A stretch of 64,000 bases of DNA, from positions 17,644 through 81,643 of the forward strand of contig NZ_JAERVJ010000011.1 in assembly GCF_016745395.1 (NCBI RefSeq), given 5' to 3'. A program made the translations under genes and the position numbers. Positions 44,518 through 53,829 of the stretch are shown here, one piece after another. The notes beneath the pieces are model-generated. The model was not told where the DNA came from. It saw only the letters and a program-made list of their open reading frames with translations, and searched no databases. This DNA comes from Methylocystis sp. Sn-Cys (GTDB lineage Bacteria > Pseudomonadota > Alphaproteobacteria > Rhizobiales > Beijerinckiaceae). Every line of letters begins with the position of its first letter. Position 1 is the first letter of the stretch.

Positions 44518-45204
44518 ATGACCCAGTTCTCGCTCGACGCCCTCGATCTCGCGGCCTTGCTGTCCTCGCGGGTCTGTCATGACGTGATCTCTCCCGTCGG
44601 CGCGATCGTCAATGGGCTCGAGGTGATGGAAGACAAGGATATGGACGCCGAAATGCGCAGCCATGCGCTGGCGCTCATCAAATCCAGCGCCGGCGAGGCC
44701 TCTGCGCGGCTGCAGTTCTGCCGCCTGGCCTTCGGCGCCGCCGGCTCCAAGGGCGCGTCGATCGACACCGGCGACGCCGAGCTTGTCACCCGCCAGCTTC
44801 TCGCCGACGAGCGCACCAAGCTCAACTGGAGCGTCCCGCGCGCGTTGATGTCGAAGAACAAGGTCAAGCTGCTGCTCAATCTGTGCTTGCTGGCGGACAC
44901 GACCATCCCGCGCGGCGGCGTGATCTCGGTTTCGTCGACCGGCGACGAAGAGAATGTTTCCTTCAAGATCGAGGCCAAGGGGACGAATGCGCGTCTTGCC
45001 GCCACGATCCCTGCTTTGCTCGCGGGCGAGACGGAAGAAGGCGCGCTCGACGCCCGCGCGATCCAGCCCTATTACGCCGGCCTCGTCGCCAAGGCTTGTG
45101 GGCTCGATGTGAGCGTGGCCTGCGAGCCCGAGCTGGTGACAATCGAAGCCAAGCCTGCGGCGGCCGGCGCCGCCTCGCAGGAGCCGCAGAGCGCGGTCGC
45201 GTAA
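44518..45204 (+). CDS. chpT: Histidine phosphotransferase ChpT
   Basis: A 228-residue phosphotransferase with the phosphorylated His21 in SSRVCHDVISPVGAIVNGLE, a helical dimer domain (~1-85) and a degenerate ATPase-like second domain. In alphaproteobacteria ChpT carries phosphate from CckA to CtrA (and CpdR). ctrA lies 6 kb downstream, and a chemotaxis cluster sits between, so the locus joins a cell-cycle relay with chemosensory genes. It starts ~100 bases before cheA. Confidence 0.87.
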   Translation: MTQFSLDALDLAALLSSRVCHDVISPVGAIVNGLEVMEDKDMDAEMRSHALALIKSSAGEASARLQFCRLAFGAAGSKGASIDTGDAELVTRQLLADERTKLNWSVPRALMSKNKVKLLLNLCLLADTTIPRGGVISVSSTGDEENVSFKIEAKGTNARLAATIPALLAGETEEGALDARAIQPYYAGLVAKACGLDVSVACEPELVTIEAKPAAAGAASQEPQSAVA

Positions 45205-45302
45205 CGCGGCGCGCCGCAAGCTTCGAGATGGGATTTCGCTTCTTTTAACCCCTCTTGCCGATACTGCGCCCATTCGCCGCAACGGCCGGCGAGGGGCGCG
45301 GC

Positions 45303-47840
45303 ATGGACGATCTGCTCAAGGATTTTCTTCAGGAGGCGACAGAGCACATCGACGCGACGTCGGTGGAGCTGCTGCGTTTCGAGAAGGATCAGACAGACCC
45401 GGCCCTCGTCGCCAGCCTGTTCCGGCACATCCACACGATCAAGGGATCGAGCGGCTTTCTGAGTCTCCCGCGCGTTGCGCGGCTGACCCACGCCACAGAG
45501 ACGCTGATCGGGCGGCTGCGTGACGGCGCGACGGCGACCTCCGCGCATGTGTCGTTAATTCTCGCGGCGGTCGACCGCCTGTCGATGTTGCTTCTCGAAA
45601 TTGCCCGGAACGAAGTCGAGCCCGAAGGCGACGACAAAGCGTTGCTGACGCAGTTGGAGCAGGGCGCGGCGAGCCTTCGACCGAACGCGACGCTTGCGCC
45701 GCACGGCGCCGATCCGCCCGCCATGGCGCCGCAAGCGGCAAGCTCGTCGGAGAATCTCTCCAGCCTCGGCGCCCGGCTGAGCGATACGGTGCGCGTGTCG
45801 GTCGGCGTGCTCGATCGTTTGGTGGGGATCGTCTCGGAGCTGGTGCTGACCCGCAACCAGCTTCTCGAACTCTCCAGCGCTGGCGATGACGAAGTCATCA
45901 AGGCCGCCGTGCAGAATCTATCGAGCGTCACCGGCGATCTGCAGGACGCAGTGATGCAGGTGCGCATGCAGCCGGTCGAGCGGCTTTTCGCGACGCTGCC
46001 GCGCCTCGTGCGCGATTTGTCACTCGAGCTCGGCAAGAAGATCGAACTCGTCACGCTCGGCGGCGACACGGAGCTTGATCGCCAGGTCATCGAACTCATC
46101 CGCGCGCCGCTCACGCATATTATTCGCAATGCGGCTGATCATGGAATCGAGACGGGCGCGGAGCGCCTCGCTCTCGGCAAGCCGGAGGCCGGCCGCATCC
46201 GCGTCAGCGCCAATTATGACGCGGGCCAGATCACCATCGAGATCAAGGATGACGGCCGCGGCCTCGATCGCGAGGCCATCAAGGCGAAGGCGATCGCGCT
46301 GGGGCTCGCCACGAAAGAGTCGCTCGCCCGCATGAGCGACGCCGACATTTTCGAATTCGTGATGCTGCCCGGCTTTTCGACGGCGCCGAGCATTACGAAA
46401 ATCTCGGGCCGCGGCGTCGGCATGGATGTCGTGCGCGACAATATCCAGTCGATCGGCGGCGCGGTTTTCATCAATTCGGCGGCGGGCAAAGGGTCGACCG
46501 TCATCCTGCGCATTCCGCTGACGCTCGCCATTGCGCCAGCGCTCATTCTCTCCTGCGGCCGCTCCCGCTTCGCCGTTCTGCAAATGGCGGTGATCGAGGT
46601 GGTCGGCGTCGGCGAAGGCTTCGACCACGAAATTCAATTCATCCACGATGCCCCGGTCTTGCGCCTGCGCGGCGACGCGCTGCCGCTGGTCGATCTCGCG
46701 GAGGCGCTCGATCTCGATGCGCCGGACGCGCCGCCGCGGCGCGATGGGTTCGCGGTCATCCTGCGCGTGGGCGGCGTGCGCTTTGGCCTTCTGGTCGAAA
46801 CCATCGCGGATGTTCAGGAGATCGTCATCGAGCCGCTGGCCGGACCGCTCGCGCGCATCGGCGTGTTCTCCGGCCAGACCATCCTCGGCGACGGCGGCGT
46901 CGCGCTGATCCTCGATCCGGCGGCGATCATGGAAAGCATGGGGCTCGACAATCTCGCCGCGCCGGCGCGCCCGGCGCCCGCCGCGCTGCTCGCGCCCGAG
47001 CGTGAGAAGACGCGGATCATACTGCTGCGCGCGGGCGGCGGCTCGTTGAAAGCATTGCCGCTGTCGCTCGTCATGCGCATCGAGGAAGTGACGGCCGACC
47101 GCTTCGTTCCCTCCGGCGACGGCTATGCGATGCTTTACGAAAAGCGGCTGTTGCCGGTCTTTCCGGCGGCGACGGACATGCGTCTCGACGCGTCGCGTGA
47201 TTATCCCATCCTCGTGCTCGCCGGCGCCGGCCAGGCGACCGCGATCGTCGTCGACGAGGTTATCGACGTGGTCGAGGAAGAATTGTCCTTCCAGAAGAAA
47301 GGCGCCGATCCCAGGATCATCGGCACGGTCAGCATGAACGGCTGCATCGTGGACGTGCTCGACGTCGCTTATTTCATCGAAATGGCCGATCCAGGCGTGT
47401 TGACGCGCGGCGTCAATCAGCGGCCGCGCGTGTTGCTCGTCGACGACAAGCAATTCTTCCGTGACATGCTGGCGCCCGTTCTGCTCGCGGCCGGCTATGA
47501 CGTCACGACGGCGGCCTCCGGTCGCGAGGCGCTCGCGCTCGTCGAACGCGGGCTGCGCATCGACGCGGCCGTGACCGACATCGACATGCCGGACATGGAT
47601 GGCTATGCGCTGGCGCGCGCCTTGCTGCAGACGCCAGGGCGCGCGGATTTGCCGATTGTCGCGCTCGCGCCGCAAAAGACCGCGAAAGCCCTCGAGGCGG
47701 CGACGCTCTGCGGCGTGCGCGCGCTCGTCGGCAAATTCGACAGGCGGGCGTTGGTCGAAACGCTCGGCGCGCTGCTCGATGGCGTCGCGGCGTCGGGCGA
47801 GCAGATCGAGCGTCGCATCATGGCGGAGGCCGCCGCATGA
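45303..47840 (+). CDS. cheA: Hybrid chemotaxis kinase CheA with a C-terminal receiver
   Basis: An 845-residue protein: Hpt domain (~1-105, His44 in FRHIHTIKGSSGFL), a dimer/HATPase core (~160-410: LTHIIRNAADHGIE, IEIKDDGRGLD, GRGVGMDVVRDNI), CheW-like domain (~420-555), a second CheW-like region (~575-700), then a receiver (~706-825) with Asp in VTDIDMPDMDG. A receiver fused to CheA and no adjacent receptor genes mark an alternative (non-flagellar-type) chemosensory system. It overlaps cheW by 4 bases. Confidence 0.93.
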   Translation: MDDLLKDFLQEATEHIDATSVELLRFEKDQTDPALVASLFRHIHTIKGSSGFLSLPRVARLTHATETLIGRLRDGATATSAHVSLILAAVDRLSMLLLEIARNEVEPEGDDKALLTQLEQGAASLRPNATLAPHGADPPAMAPQAASSSENLSSLGARLSDTVRVSVGVLDRLVGIVSELVLTRNQLLELSSAGDDEVIKAAVQNLSSVTGDLQDAVMQVRMQPVERLFATLPRLVRDLSLELGKKIELVTLGGDTELDRQVIELIRAPLTHIIRNAADHGIETGAERLALGKPEAGRIRVSANYDAGQITIEIKDDGRGLDREAIKAKAIALGLATKESLARMSDADIFEFVMLPGFSTAPSITKISGRGVGMDVVRDNIQSIGGAVFINSAAGKGSTVILRIPLTLAIAPALILSCGRSRFAVLQMAVIEVVGVGEGFDHEIQFIHDAPVLRLRGDALPLVDLAEALDLDAPDAPPRRDGFAVILRVGGVRFGLLVETIADVQEIVIEPLAGPLARIGVFSGQTILGDGGVALILDPAAIMESMGLDNLAAPARPAPAALLAPEREKTRIILLRAGGGSLKALPLSLVMRIEEVTADRFVPSGDGYAMLYEKRLLPVFPAATDMRLDASRDYPILVLAGAGQATAIVVDEVIDVVEEELSFQKKGADPRIIGTVSMNGCIVDVLDVAYFIEMADPGVLTRGVNQRPRVLLVDDKQFFRDMLAPVLLAAGYDVTTAASGREALALVERGLRIDAAVTDIDMPDMDGYALARALLQTPGRADLPIVALAPQKTAKALEAATLCGVRALVGKFDRRALVETLGALLDGVAASGEQIERRIMAEAAA

Positions 47841-48391
47841 GTTTCGACGTCGCCGACTTCAGCTACAGCCGCGAGCGGGCTACGCCCGCCATCGCGCAAA
47901 GCCGCCATTTCGTGATCAGGGTGCGCGGCCAGATCGTGGGCCTGCCGGTCGAGCATGTGAAGACCGTTTTCTATCTCGACAATCTCACGCCTGTGCCGCT
48001 CGCGTCGCGCGAGGTCGCCGGGCTCACCAATTTGCGTGGCCGCATCGTGACGGCCCTCTACCTCGACCGCTGTCTGTGGCTCGATGAAGCAATCGACGGC
48101 TCCAACGGCCTTGCGGTCGGGATCGAGCATGACGGCGAGGAATATGCGCTGCTCGTCGAAGCGACGGAAGACGTCGTAGCGACGAGTGAAACCGATCTTA
48201 TCGCCTGCCCGGCGCATATCGATCCGCGTCTCGCGGAGATGGTGGCAGGCTGCTATCGCTTGGACGACGGCTTTTTGTCTGTCCTCGACGTCGAGGCATT
48301 GCTGCGGCGCGTCGCAAAATTGAGCGAGGCGCCGCGTCGGCGCGGCGGGCGACAAGGCAATTCAAATTATTCGGATACAGGAGCAAGCTGA
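47837..48391 (+). CDS. cheW: CheW scaffold protein
   Basis: A 184-residue CheW. QIVGLPVEHVKTVFYLDNLT, GLTNLRGRIVTALYLDRCL and EEYALLVEATEDV follow the fold. It couples receptors to CheA. The start lies within the CheA stop (ATGA) and the CheY gene follows one base after its stop, so the genes are coupled. Confidence 0.88.
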   Translation: MSFDVADFSYSRERATPAIAQSRHFVIRVRGQIVGLPVEHVKTVFYLDNLTPVPLASREVAGLTNLRGRIVTALYLDRCLWLDEAIDGSNGLAVGIEHDGEEYALLVEATEDVVATSETDLIACPAHIDPRLAEMVAGCYRLDDGFLSVLDVEALLRRVAKLSEAPRRRGGRQGNSNYSDTGAS

Positions 48392-48392
48392 G

Positions 48393-48758
48393 ATGAAACA
48401 GGTTCTCGTGGTGGACGACTCCCCCGTGATCCGCAAGGTCGCGCGCCGGATTCTCGAAGGATTGCATTTCCGCACCAGCGAGGCGGCGGATGGCAAGGCG
48501 GCGCTCGCCGAATGCGAGAAGGCCATGCCGGACGCCATTCTGCTCGACTGGAACATGCCGGAGATGGACGGCTTCGAATTCCTGTGCGCGCTGCGCAAAA
48601 TGCCCGGCGGCGCGACGCCGAAGGTCGTCTTCTGCACGACGGAAAACGAAGTGGGCCATATTGCGCGCGCCATGCATGCGGGCGCCGACGAATATATCAT
48701 GAAGCCCTTCGACCAGAACATCGTGCGGTCGAAATTCGAGGAAATCGGCCTCGTTTGA
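48393..48758 (+). CDS. CheY-like single-domain response regulator
   Basis: A 121-residue receiver. VVDDSP gives the acidic pair (Asp8, Asp9), Asp52 in ILLDWNMPEMDG is the phosphate acceptor, and Lys is in YIMKPFD. It lacks an output domain. It follows cheW by one base, so it is a likely target of CheA. Confidence 0.92.
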   Translation: MKQVLVVDDSPVIRKVARRILEGLHFRTSEAADGKAALAECEKAMPDAILLDWNMPEMDGFEFLCALRKMPGGATPKVVFCTTENEVGHIARAMHAGADEYIMKPFDQNIVRSKFEEIGLV

Positions 48759-48888
48759 GGCCGGTTTTCTAGCGCCGCAAGGCGCTCGTGTCGCGTTTCT
48801 CGTGCAAAGGCGTTGGTATATGCGTCGTTTTTTTATGTCTTCAGAAATTGTATCGAACGCTCGGGCGTTCAGAGCAAAAGTAGCGCCG

Positions 48889-48967
48889 TCATTGCGAGCG
48901 AAGCGAAGCAATCCAGAGCCCTCGTGTGGCTCTGGATTGCTTCGTCGCTTCGCTCCTCGCAATGACG
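48889..48967. repeat. Palindromic repeat, GTCATTGCGAG family (unit 3 of 5)
   Basis: Facing arms gtcattgcgagcgaagcgaa and its complement with ccagagcc/ggctctgg inside. It interrupts the cheY-cheR spacing. Confidence 0.9.
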
Positions 48968-49004
48968 GCCTTGGCGCCCAGCCTTCTTCTGCGAGGGCGC
49001 GCGC

Positions 49005-49838
49005 ATGACTCTCGCCTTTGCGCGGTTTCGCCGCCAAATCGCTCTTGTCACCGGCATCGCTTTCGGCGCCGACAAGCAATATCTCGTCGAAAGCCGCCTC
49101 GCGCCCGTCATGCGGACGCATAACATCTCCGGCTTCGCGGATCTCACGGAGGCTTTCGAGCGCCGCGACAATGGCCCGCTGGCGCAGGACGTCATCGACG
49201 CGCTGACGACAAATGAGACGTTCTTTTTTCGGGATCGGACCCCTTTCGAGACGTTCAGGACGACGATTCTGCCAAGCCTGATGGCCTCGCGGGCGCAGGA
49301 GCGCCGGCTGCGCTTTTGGTGCGCGGCCTGCTCGACCGGTCAGGAAGCCTATTCGCTTGCGATGCTGCTGGAAAACGAGTCCGTGTCGCTGCGCGGCTGG
49401 AGCCTCGACATCCTCGCAACGGACCTTTCGACACGCGCCGTCGAGACGGCGCGCAACGGGCGCTACAGCCAATTCGAAGTGCAGCGCGGGCTCTCAACAG
49501 GCCTTCTGTTGCGCCATTTCCATCGCGACGGCGCAAGCTGGCGCGTGAACGAACATCTGCGCGCGCGCATCGAGTTCCGCGCGTTCAATCTGCTTGCCGA
49601 TTATGCGGCGCTCGGCGCCTTCGACGTGATCTTCTGCCGCAATGTGCTGATGTATTTCGAGCCGGAAACGAAGCGCGCCGTGCTCGCGCGTCTTGCCGGC
49701 GCGTTGAGCGACGGCGGCTATCTCGTCCTCGGCGCCACAGAGACGGCGGCGGAGGCCGGCCCCTGTTTCTCGCAGACGACGGCGAATGGCGTTTGGCAGA
49801 CGCGCCGCCGGGCGCAGCCGCAGTTGCGCCTGGCTTGA
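49005..49838 (+). CDS. cheR: Chemotaxis methyltransferase CheR
   Basis: A 277-residue SAM-dependent methyltransferase that methylates receptor glutamates. The N-terminal helical part (~1-85) is followed by the catalytic domain: TNETFFFRDRTPFETF, CAACSTGQEAYSLAM (SAM loop), ILATDLSTRAVETAR, VIFCRNVLMYFE. No cheB is visible in the window. It is separated from cheY by a repeat, and converges on ctrA. Confidence 0.93.
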   Translation: MTLAFARFRRQIALVTGIAFGADKQYLVESRLAPVMRTHNISGFADLTEAFERRDNGPLAQDVIDALTTNETFFFRDRTPFETFRTTILPSLMASRAQERRLRFWCAACSTGQEAYSLAMLLENESVSLRGWSLDILATDLSTRAVETARNGRYSQFEVQRGLSTGLLLRHFHRDGASWRVNEHLRARIEFRAFNLLADYAALGAFDVIFCRNVLMYFEPETKRAVLARLAGALSDGGYLVLGATETAAEAGPCFSQTTANGVWQTRRRAQPQLRLA

Positions 49839-49860
49839 AGACGATCGCGATAGCTCCCGC

Positions 49861-49941
49861 CGTCATTGCGAGGAGCGCAGCGACGAAGCAATCCAGAGCC
49901 GAGGCGGGGCTCTGGATTGCTTCGCTTCGCTCGCAATGACG
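49861..49941. repeat. Palindromic repeat, GTCATTGCGAG family (unit 4 of 5)
   Basis: Facing arms cgtcattgcgaggagcgcag and its near-complement, directly after the cheR stop. Confidence 0.9.
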
Positions 49942-49952
49942 GGCGGTAAACG

Positions 49953-49985
49953 AAAAGGCCACGTCCGTCAGGACATGGCCTTTTT
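49953..49985. terminator. Bidirectional terminator between cheR and ctrA
   Basis: AAAAGGCCACGTCC pairs with GGACATGGCCTTTTT (one mismatch) around a 4-base loop, with A and T runs outside. It can end cheR on the plus strand and ctrA on the minus strand. Confidence 0.9.
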
Positions 49986-50006
49986 CAATATCCGCTTCGA
50001 TAATCG

Positions 50007-50708
50007 TCAGGCGGTGATGCGTTCGTCGGCTTCGCTCGGCTCGCGCAGCACATAGCCGCGGCCCCAGACGGTCTCGATGTAATTGCGGCCGTCGCTGGCG
50101 TTGGCGAGCTTCTTACGCAGCTTGCAGATGAAGACGTCGATGATCTTGAGCTCCGGCTCGTCCATCCCGCCATAGAGATGATTGAGGAACATCTCTTTCG
50201 TCAGCGTCGTGCCTTTGCGCAGCGAAAGGAGCTCCAGCATCTGATATTCCTTGCCGGTCAGATGCACGCGGGCGCCGCCCACTTCGACCGTCTTCTGGTC
50301 GAGATTGACGATGAGATCGCCCGTCGTGATGACCGACTGGGCATGGCCCTTGGAGCGGCGAACGATGGCGTGGATGCGGGCGACCAGCTCGTCCTTGTGG
50401 AAGGGCTTGGTCAGATAGTCGTCGGCGCCGAAGCCGAGGCCCTTCACCTTGTCTTCGATGCCGGCGAGGCCCGAGAGAATGAGGATCGGCGTCTTCACCT
50501 TCGCGACGCGCAGATGTCGCAGAACCTCGTAACCCGACATGTCGGGGAGGTTCAAATCGAGTAGGATGATGTCGTAATCATAGAGCTTGCCGAGGTCGAT
50601 GCCTTCCTCGCCGAGATCCGTCGTATAGACGTTGAAATTCTCGGACTTGAGCATGAGCTCGATGCTTTGAGCCGTCGCGCTGTCATCTTCGATCAATAAA
50701 ACGCGCAT
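50007..50708 (-). CDS. ctrA: Cell-cycle master regulator CtrA
   Basis: A 233-residue OmpR-type response regulator. Asp51 in [18 protein letters not shown] is the phosphoacceptor, with IEDD at the N-terminus and Lys in YLTKPFHK. The DNA-binding domain (~125-225) ends [18 protein letters not shown], as in CtrA. It controls replication, division and motility. ChpT, its phosphate donor, is upstream in this window. The C-terminal tail, which often ends in AA for proteolysis, ends ADERITA here. Confidence 0.95.
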   Translation of the reverse strand: MRVLLIEDDSATAQSIELMLKSENFNVYTTDLGEEGIDLGKLYDYDIILLDLNLPDMSGYEVLRHLRVAKVKTPILILSGLAGIEDKVKGLGFGADDYLTKPFHKDELVARIHAIVRRSKGHAQSVITTGDLIVNLDQKTVEVGGARVHLTGKEYQMLELLSLRKGTTLTKEMFLNHLYGGMDEPELKIIDVFICKLRKKLANASDGRNYIETVWGRGYVLREPSEADERITA

Positions 50709-51277
50709 GTTGGTTCCCCACCGAGCTCCATCGAATTTGATCGCCGTCCGCCCATGGGCGCACGTCGGTCACGGACCAGCCCCCTGGTCCTGCGACTCTT
50801 CCCGTCTAGGTTCTGACGGTAAGCGGAATTGGTTAATAAACCTTCACTTGCGCCCGCAATGCGGCCCGAAGTCTTAATTCGGGCTCTGAACGGGGAACGC
50901 GCCACGCAACTGGAGAGAAGGCTTCGAGACAAAGCGAATCACTCGCTTCTCCCAATCTATACGCCGCCCGGAGTCGGGCGCGCAAAGGTAAAAGTTTGCG
51001 TTGGATGGGAATTGCGCGGCGCCCGGGCGGCGACGAAACGTCGCGCCCGGCTCCAGCTTCGAGCAAGCCCGTATCTTTGTCCCGGCGGCGCTTGGGGAAG
51101 AGCGGCGCAGTTGGGGGAGGCGCTGATTTTTGCGGCGCGGCGAAGTCGGGCAAATCCAGAGCGAAACCCGCGGCGTCATTGCGAGCGAAGCGAAGCAATC
51201 CAGGGCCGCGGTGGCTGCCCTGGATTGCTTCGTCGGCTTCGCCTCCTCGCAATGACGAAAATTAATTGGTCGCCGCC
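50709..51277. other. ctrA upstream region and a GTCATTGCGAG repeat (unit 5 of 5)
   Basis: On the minus strand this holds the ctrA promoter. A GANTC site (GACTC, 50794-50798) and a TTAACC half-site (50828-50834 region, as ggttaataaacc) are visible; neither is proof of control. A repeat unit of the gcgtcattgcgagcgaagcg family lies at 51174-51258. I see no gene; plus- and minus-strand frames here are low complexity. Confidence 0.5.
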
Positions 51278-52447
51278 TCAATCGCTATCCGTGTTCCATT
51301 GCGGCATGAGGATGATGCAGTTGGGGTTGAAGCCCGCCTTCTGCAGGACGTCGATCTTGCCCGCCACTTTATTGGCCTGGAGATCGATCACGGTCACCGA
51401 ACCGTCGTTCATGTCGGGCAGGTTGAGCAGGCTGTTCTGGACGAAGGCGTAGCGGCGGTCCGGAGAGAAGACGAAATGATGCGCGCCCGCCGCCGCGGGG
51501 ATCGAGGCGAGAAGCCTCGGCTGCGTGGGCTCGGCAATGTCGAAGATGTTGAGCGCGCCGGGCTTGGCGGTCGTCACATAGAGCCGGTCGCCCGCCTCGT
51601 TGAACTCCATTTCGAGCGGCATGCCCTGGCCGATCGTCGAAAAGTCGTAAGCCTTGGCGAGATCGAAAGACTTGTCGGCCTCCCGCCAGACGGCGCGCCA
51701 CAGCGTCCCGCCGAGCATATTGGTGACAAAGGCCGTCTGCGGCGACTTCTTGGGGACGAAGGCGGTCTCCACCGGCGCCTCGGCGGTGGGCGAGGGCTTT
51801 TCAGAGACTTTCTGAGTGGCGAGCAGCTTTCCGGTCGACGCCTGCACGAGCGTGATTGTTTCGCCCGCTTTCGAAAAATCCGCCGGATCGACCGTGCTCG
51901 TCACGACGAGCAGGTCGAGGCTCTCGTTCAGCGTCAGCCCATGCGGGTGCTCGATGAAGGGGCGCGGTGGTTCGCCGGCGGCGGGCTTCGGCGCGCCGAT
52001 GACGGCGAGCGTCCTGTTGGTTTGGGCGTCGCCCATGATGACATTGCTGGAGCCCATGCAGCTCAGGAACCAGCGCTTACTATCGGAGGTGAACACCATG
52101 TCCTCGCCGACCTTGCAGTCGGGGACGGGAAACACTTCCGGGTCATCCGGAAATTTATTGATGTCGTAAACCGCGATCGCTGAGCGGCCGAGCGAAGTTG
52201 CATAGACCTTTGTCCGCTCCCTGTTGAAATAGATGTGGTGCGCGACGAAGTCGGGCGGCAGCGGAGCGTCCTTGACGATCTTATTGAAATTGGGCGAGGC
52301 GGGGTCGATGTCGATGATCGCGACGCCTTCGCGGCGGGGCGCGACGCCGGGTTTGGTCTCATAATTGAGCGCAGCCAGAATCTCCGAATGCGCGGGCGCG
52401 GCGGCGAAGGCGGCCAGTGCGCAGAAAAAGGCGACTGTTCTTTTCAT
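51278..52447 (-). CDS. Exported beta-propeller (YVTN-type) protein
   Basis: A 389-residue protein with a signal peptide (cleavage near APAHSEI) and a series of beta-propeller blades; clear repeats are VYATSLGRSAIAVYDINKFP, GDRLYVTTAKPGALNIFDIA, and DRRYAFVQNSLLNLPDMNDG. The blades suggest a YncE-like or dehydrogenase-associated sensor. An operator shared with the TetR gene lies 22 bases upstream of the start. Substrate unknown. Confidence 0.78.
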   Translation of the reverse strand: MKRTVAFFCALAAFAAAPAHSEILAALNYETKPGVAPRREGVAIIDIDPASPNFNKIVKDAPLPPDFVAHHIYFNRERTKVYATSLGRSAIAVYDINKFPDDPEVFPVPDCKVGEDMVFTSDSKRWFLSCMGSSNVIMGDAQTNRTLAVIGAPKPAAGEPPRPFIEHPHGLTLNESLDLLVVTSTVDPADFSKAGETITLVQASTGKLLATQKVSEKPSPTAEAPVETAFVPKKSPQTAFVTNMLGGTLWRAVWREADKSFDLAKAYDFSTIGQGMPLEMEFNEAGDRLYVTTAKPGALNIFDIAEPTQPRLLASIPAAAGAHHFVFSPDRRYAFVQNSLLNLPDMNDGSVTVIDLQANKVAGKIDVLQKAGFNPNCIILMPQWNTDSD

Positions 52448-52468
52448 TTGTTTCTCTCCCTTTGGTAT

Positions 52469-52483
52469 TAGACCGGTCGTCTA
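52469..52483. promoter_or_regulatory. Palindromic operator TAGAC-N5-GTCTA upstream of the propeller gene
   Basis: TAGACCGGTCGTCTA, arms TAGAC and GTCTA perfect, spaced 5 bases. An identical copy is at 53140-53154 before the TetR gene. It lies 22-36 bases upstream of the start codon, so repression is likely. Confidence 0.85.
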
Positions 52484-52531
52484 GTTTAAGCTGACGAAAG
52501 GGGCGAGCGGTCGCCTCCTTTTGAAATTAGG

Positions 52532-53128
52532 TCAGGCCGCGCAATAACCGAGGAGCGTTTCCTCGATGAAGCCGTAGAGCGGCGCGGCGGATTGCTCGAT
52601 CTTCATGCGCAGCATGGCCCCCTGCCAGCCGTCGATCAGCAGATCGGCCATGGCGCGGGGGGATCGGTCCTTGCGCGCGACCCCTTCGATTTGCGCCCGG
52701 GCGATTCCATCGGCGAGAAGATCGCGATAGCGATCGACGCCCTTCTTCAGAGCCGCGCGCGAGGCGGGGCTCGCGTCGGCGATTTCCCCCATGAGATTGC
52801 CGAGCAGACAGCCGCCCTTGAAGCCATTCGCCTCGAGCTCGCTGGCGAGCTCCCGGAAATAGGCGGCGAGGGCGTCGAGCCCGTTCCTCCCCGGCTCGCG
52901 CAGGCGCTCGCCCAGACGGCGCAGGAACGGCGCGAGATAATGCGCGATCGCCTCGGCGCCGAACGCCTCCTTGCTCTCGAAATAATAGTAAAAGGAGCCC
53001 TTGGGCACTTGCGCGGCTTTGAGAATGTCGGAAAGGCCGGCGCCGCGATAGCCGTTCATCAGCATCAGCGCGACGCCGTGGTCGAGTAGGCGCTTGCGGG
53101 TGTCGTCGGTAGTCTTGCGATTGGACAT
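52532..53128 (-). CDS. TetR/AcrR-family repressor, likely autoregulated
   Basis: A 198-residue repressor with the N-terminal HTH (GVALMLMNGYRGAGLSDILK, then AQVPKGSFYYYFESKEAFG) and a helical ligand-binding domain; FKGGCLLGNLMGEIAD resembles the NemR/AcuR-type ligand-binding region. An identical operator sits before both this gene and the downstream propeller gene, so it probably controls itself and that gene. Confidence 0.88.
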   Translation of the reverse strand: MSNRKTTDDTRKRLLDHGVALMLMNGYRGAGLSDILKAAQVPKGSFYYYFESKEAFGAEAIAHYLAPFLRRLGERLREPGRNGLDALAAYFRELASELEANGFKGGCLLGNLMGEIADASPASRAALKKGVDRYRDLLADGIARAQIEGVARKDRSPRAMADLLIDGWQGAMLRMKIEQSAAPLYGFIEETLLGYCAA

Positions 53129-53139
53129 AGGGGTATTAT

Positions 53140-53154
53140 TAGACCGGTCGTCTA
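53140..53154. promoter_or_regulatory. Palindromic operator TAGAC-N5-GTCTA upstream of the TetR gene
   Basis: Same 15-bp sequence as at 52469-52483. It lies 12 bases upstream of the TetR start codon, in the position expected for autorepression. Confidence 0.85.
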
Positions 53155-53170
53155 CAATGTCAAATAATGC

Positions 53171-53391
53171 TGGACCCCGCGCCTTCAGGCGCGCAGAAAA
53201 AGGCGAGCCTGAAGGCGCGCGCAGTCTCTCGGAAACTCCCGAGGCGGCCTCGTCCTTCGAGACGCGAGCTTCGCTCGCTCCTCAGGATGAGGCCTAAGTG
53301 TTTGGCGCAGATGCAAAAGCCCCTCATGCTGAGGAGCCTGCGCAGCAGGCGTCTCGAAGCACGAGGGGCGCCGGCGCCGCTTTGTCAGCGG
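53171..53391. repeat. Two palindromic repeats before the rpmH region
   Basis: A GCCTTCAGGC unit (53171-53222) is followed by a full CTCGTCCTTCGAGACG / CTAAGTGTTTGG unit (53235-53391). The rest of the gap to rpmH (53392-53654) should hold the rpmH promoter, but I see no clear promoter pair. Confidence 0.85.
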
Positions 53392-53654
53392 CCTGAGCAA
53401 GCTTGGCTCGCGGGCCGGGCGAGGCCTCTGGATTTGTCCGAAAACGGACGGCGGCGTCATTGACTTGCGCTGAGCCTTTCTCCTATATGCCACGCGCGGC
53501 GCCGCTCCGAGAGGGGCGGCGTCTAATCTGTTTTGCCGTCCCGTGATCGGCGGTCCCATGCGCTTTTCGAGCGCGGCGGGAAGGAAAAGCGGGCAGGGCG
53601 CATTGGAAGGCGGGCCAAGGCCGGAGGGGCCGCGGTTCGCGACGGAGACATTCG

Positions 53655-53789
53655 GTGAAAAGAACCTATCAACCCAGCAAAATCGTGCGCAAGCGCCGTC
53701 ACGGCTTCCGCGCCCGCATGGCCACCGTCGGCGGCCGCGCCGTCATCGCTGCCCGCCGCGCCCGCGGCCGCAAGCGCCTCTCGGCCTGA
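53655..53789 (+). CDS. rpmH: Ribosomal protein bL34
   Basis: A 44-residue protein with a GTG start: [20 protein letters not shown], then [20 protein letters not shown] and RLSA. This is the complete bL34 and follows an AGACATTCG leader. rnpA follows 40 bases later. Confidence 0.97.
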   Translation: MKRTYQPSKIVRKRRHGFRARMATVGGRAVIAARRARGRKRLSA

Positions 53790-53829
53790 TAGGGCTTCTC
53801 GCGATCGACGGAACAGGCGGACGGCTGAA

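Noticed and set aside
46020..47675. 551-residue minus-strand open frame
   Set aside because: Antisense to cheA, with shadow composition.
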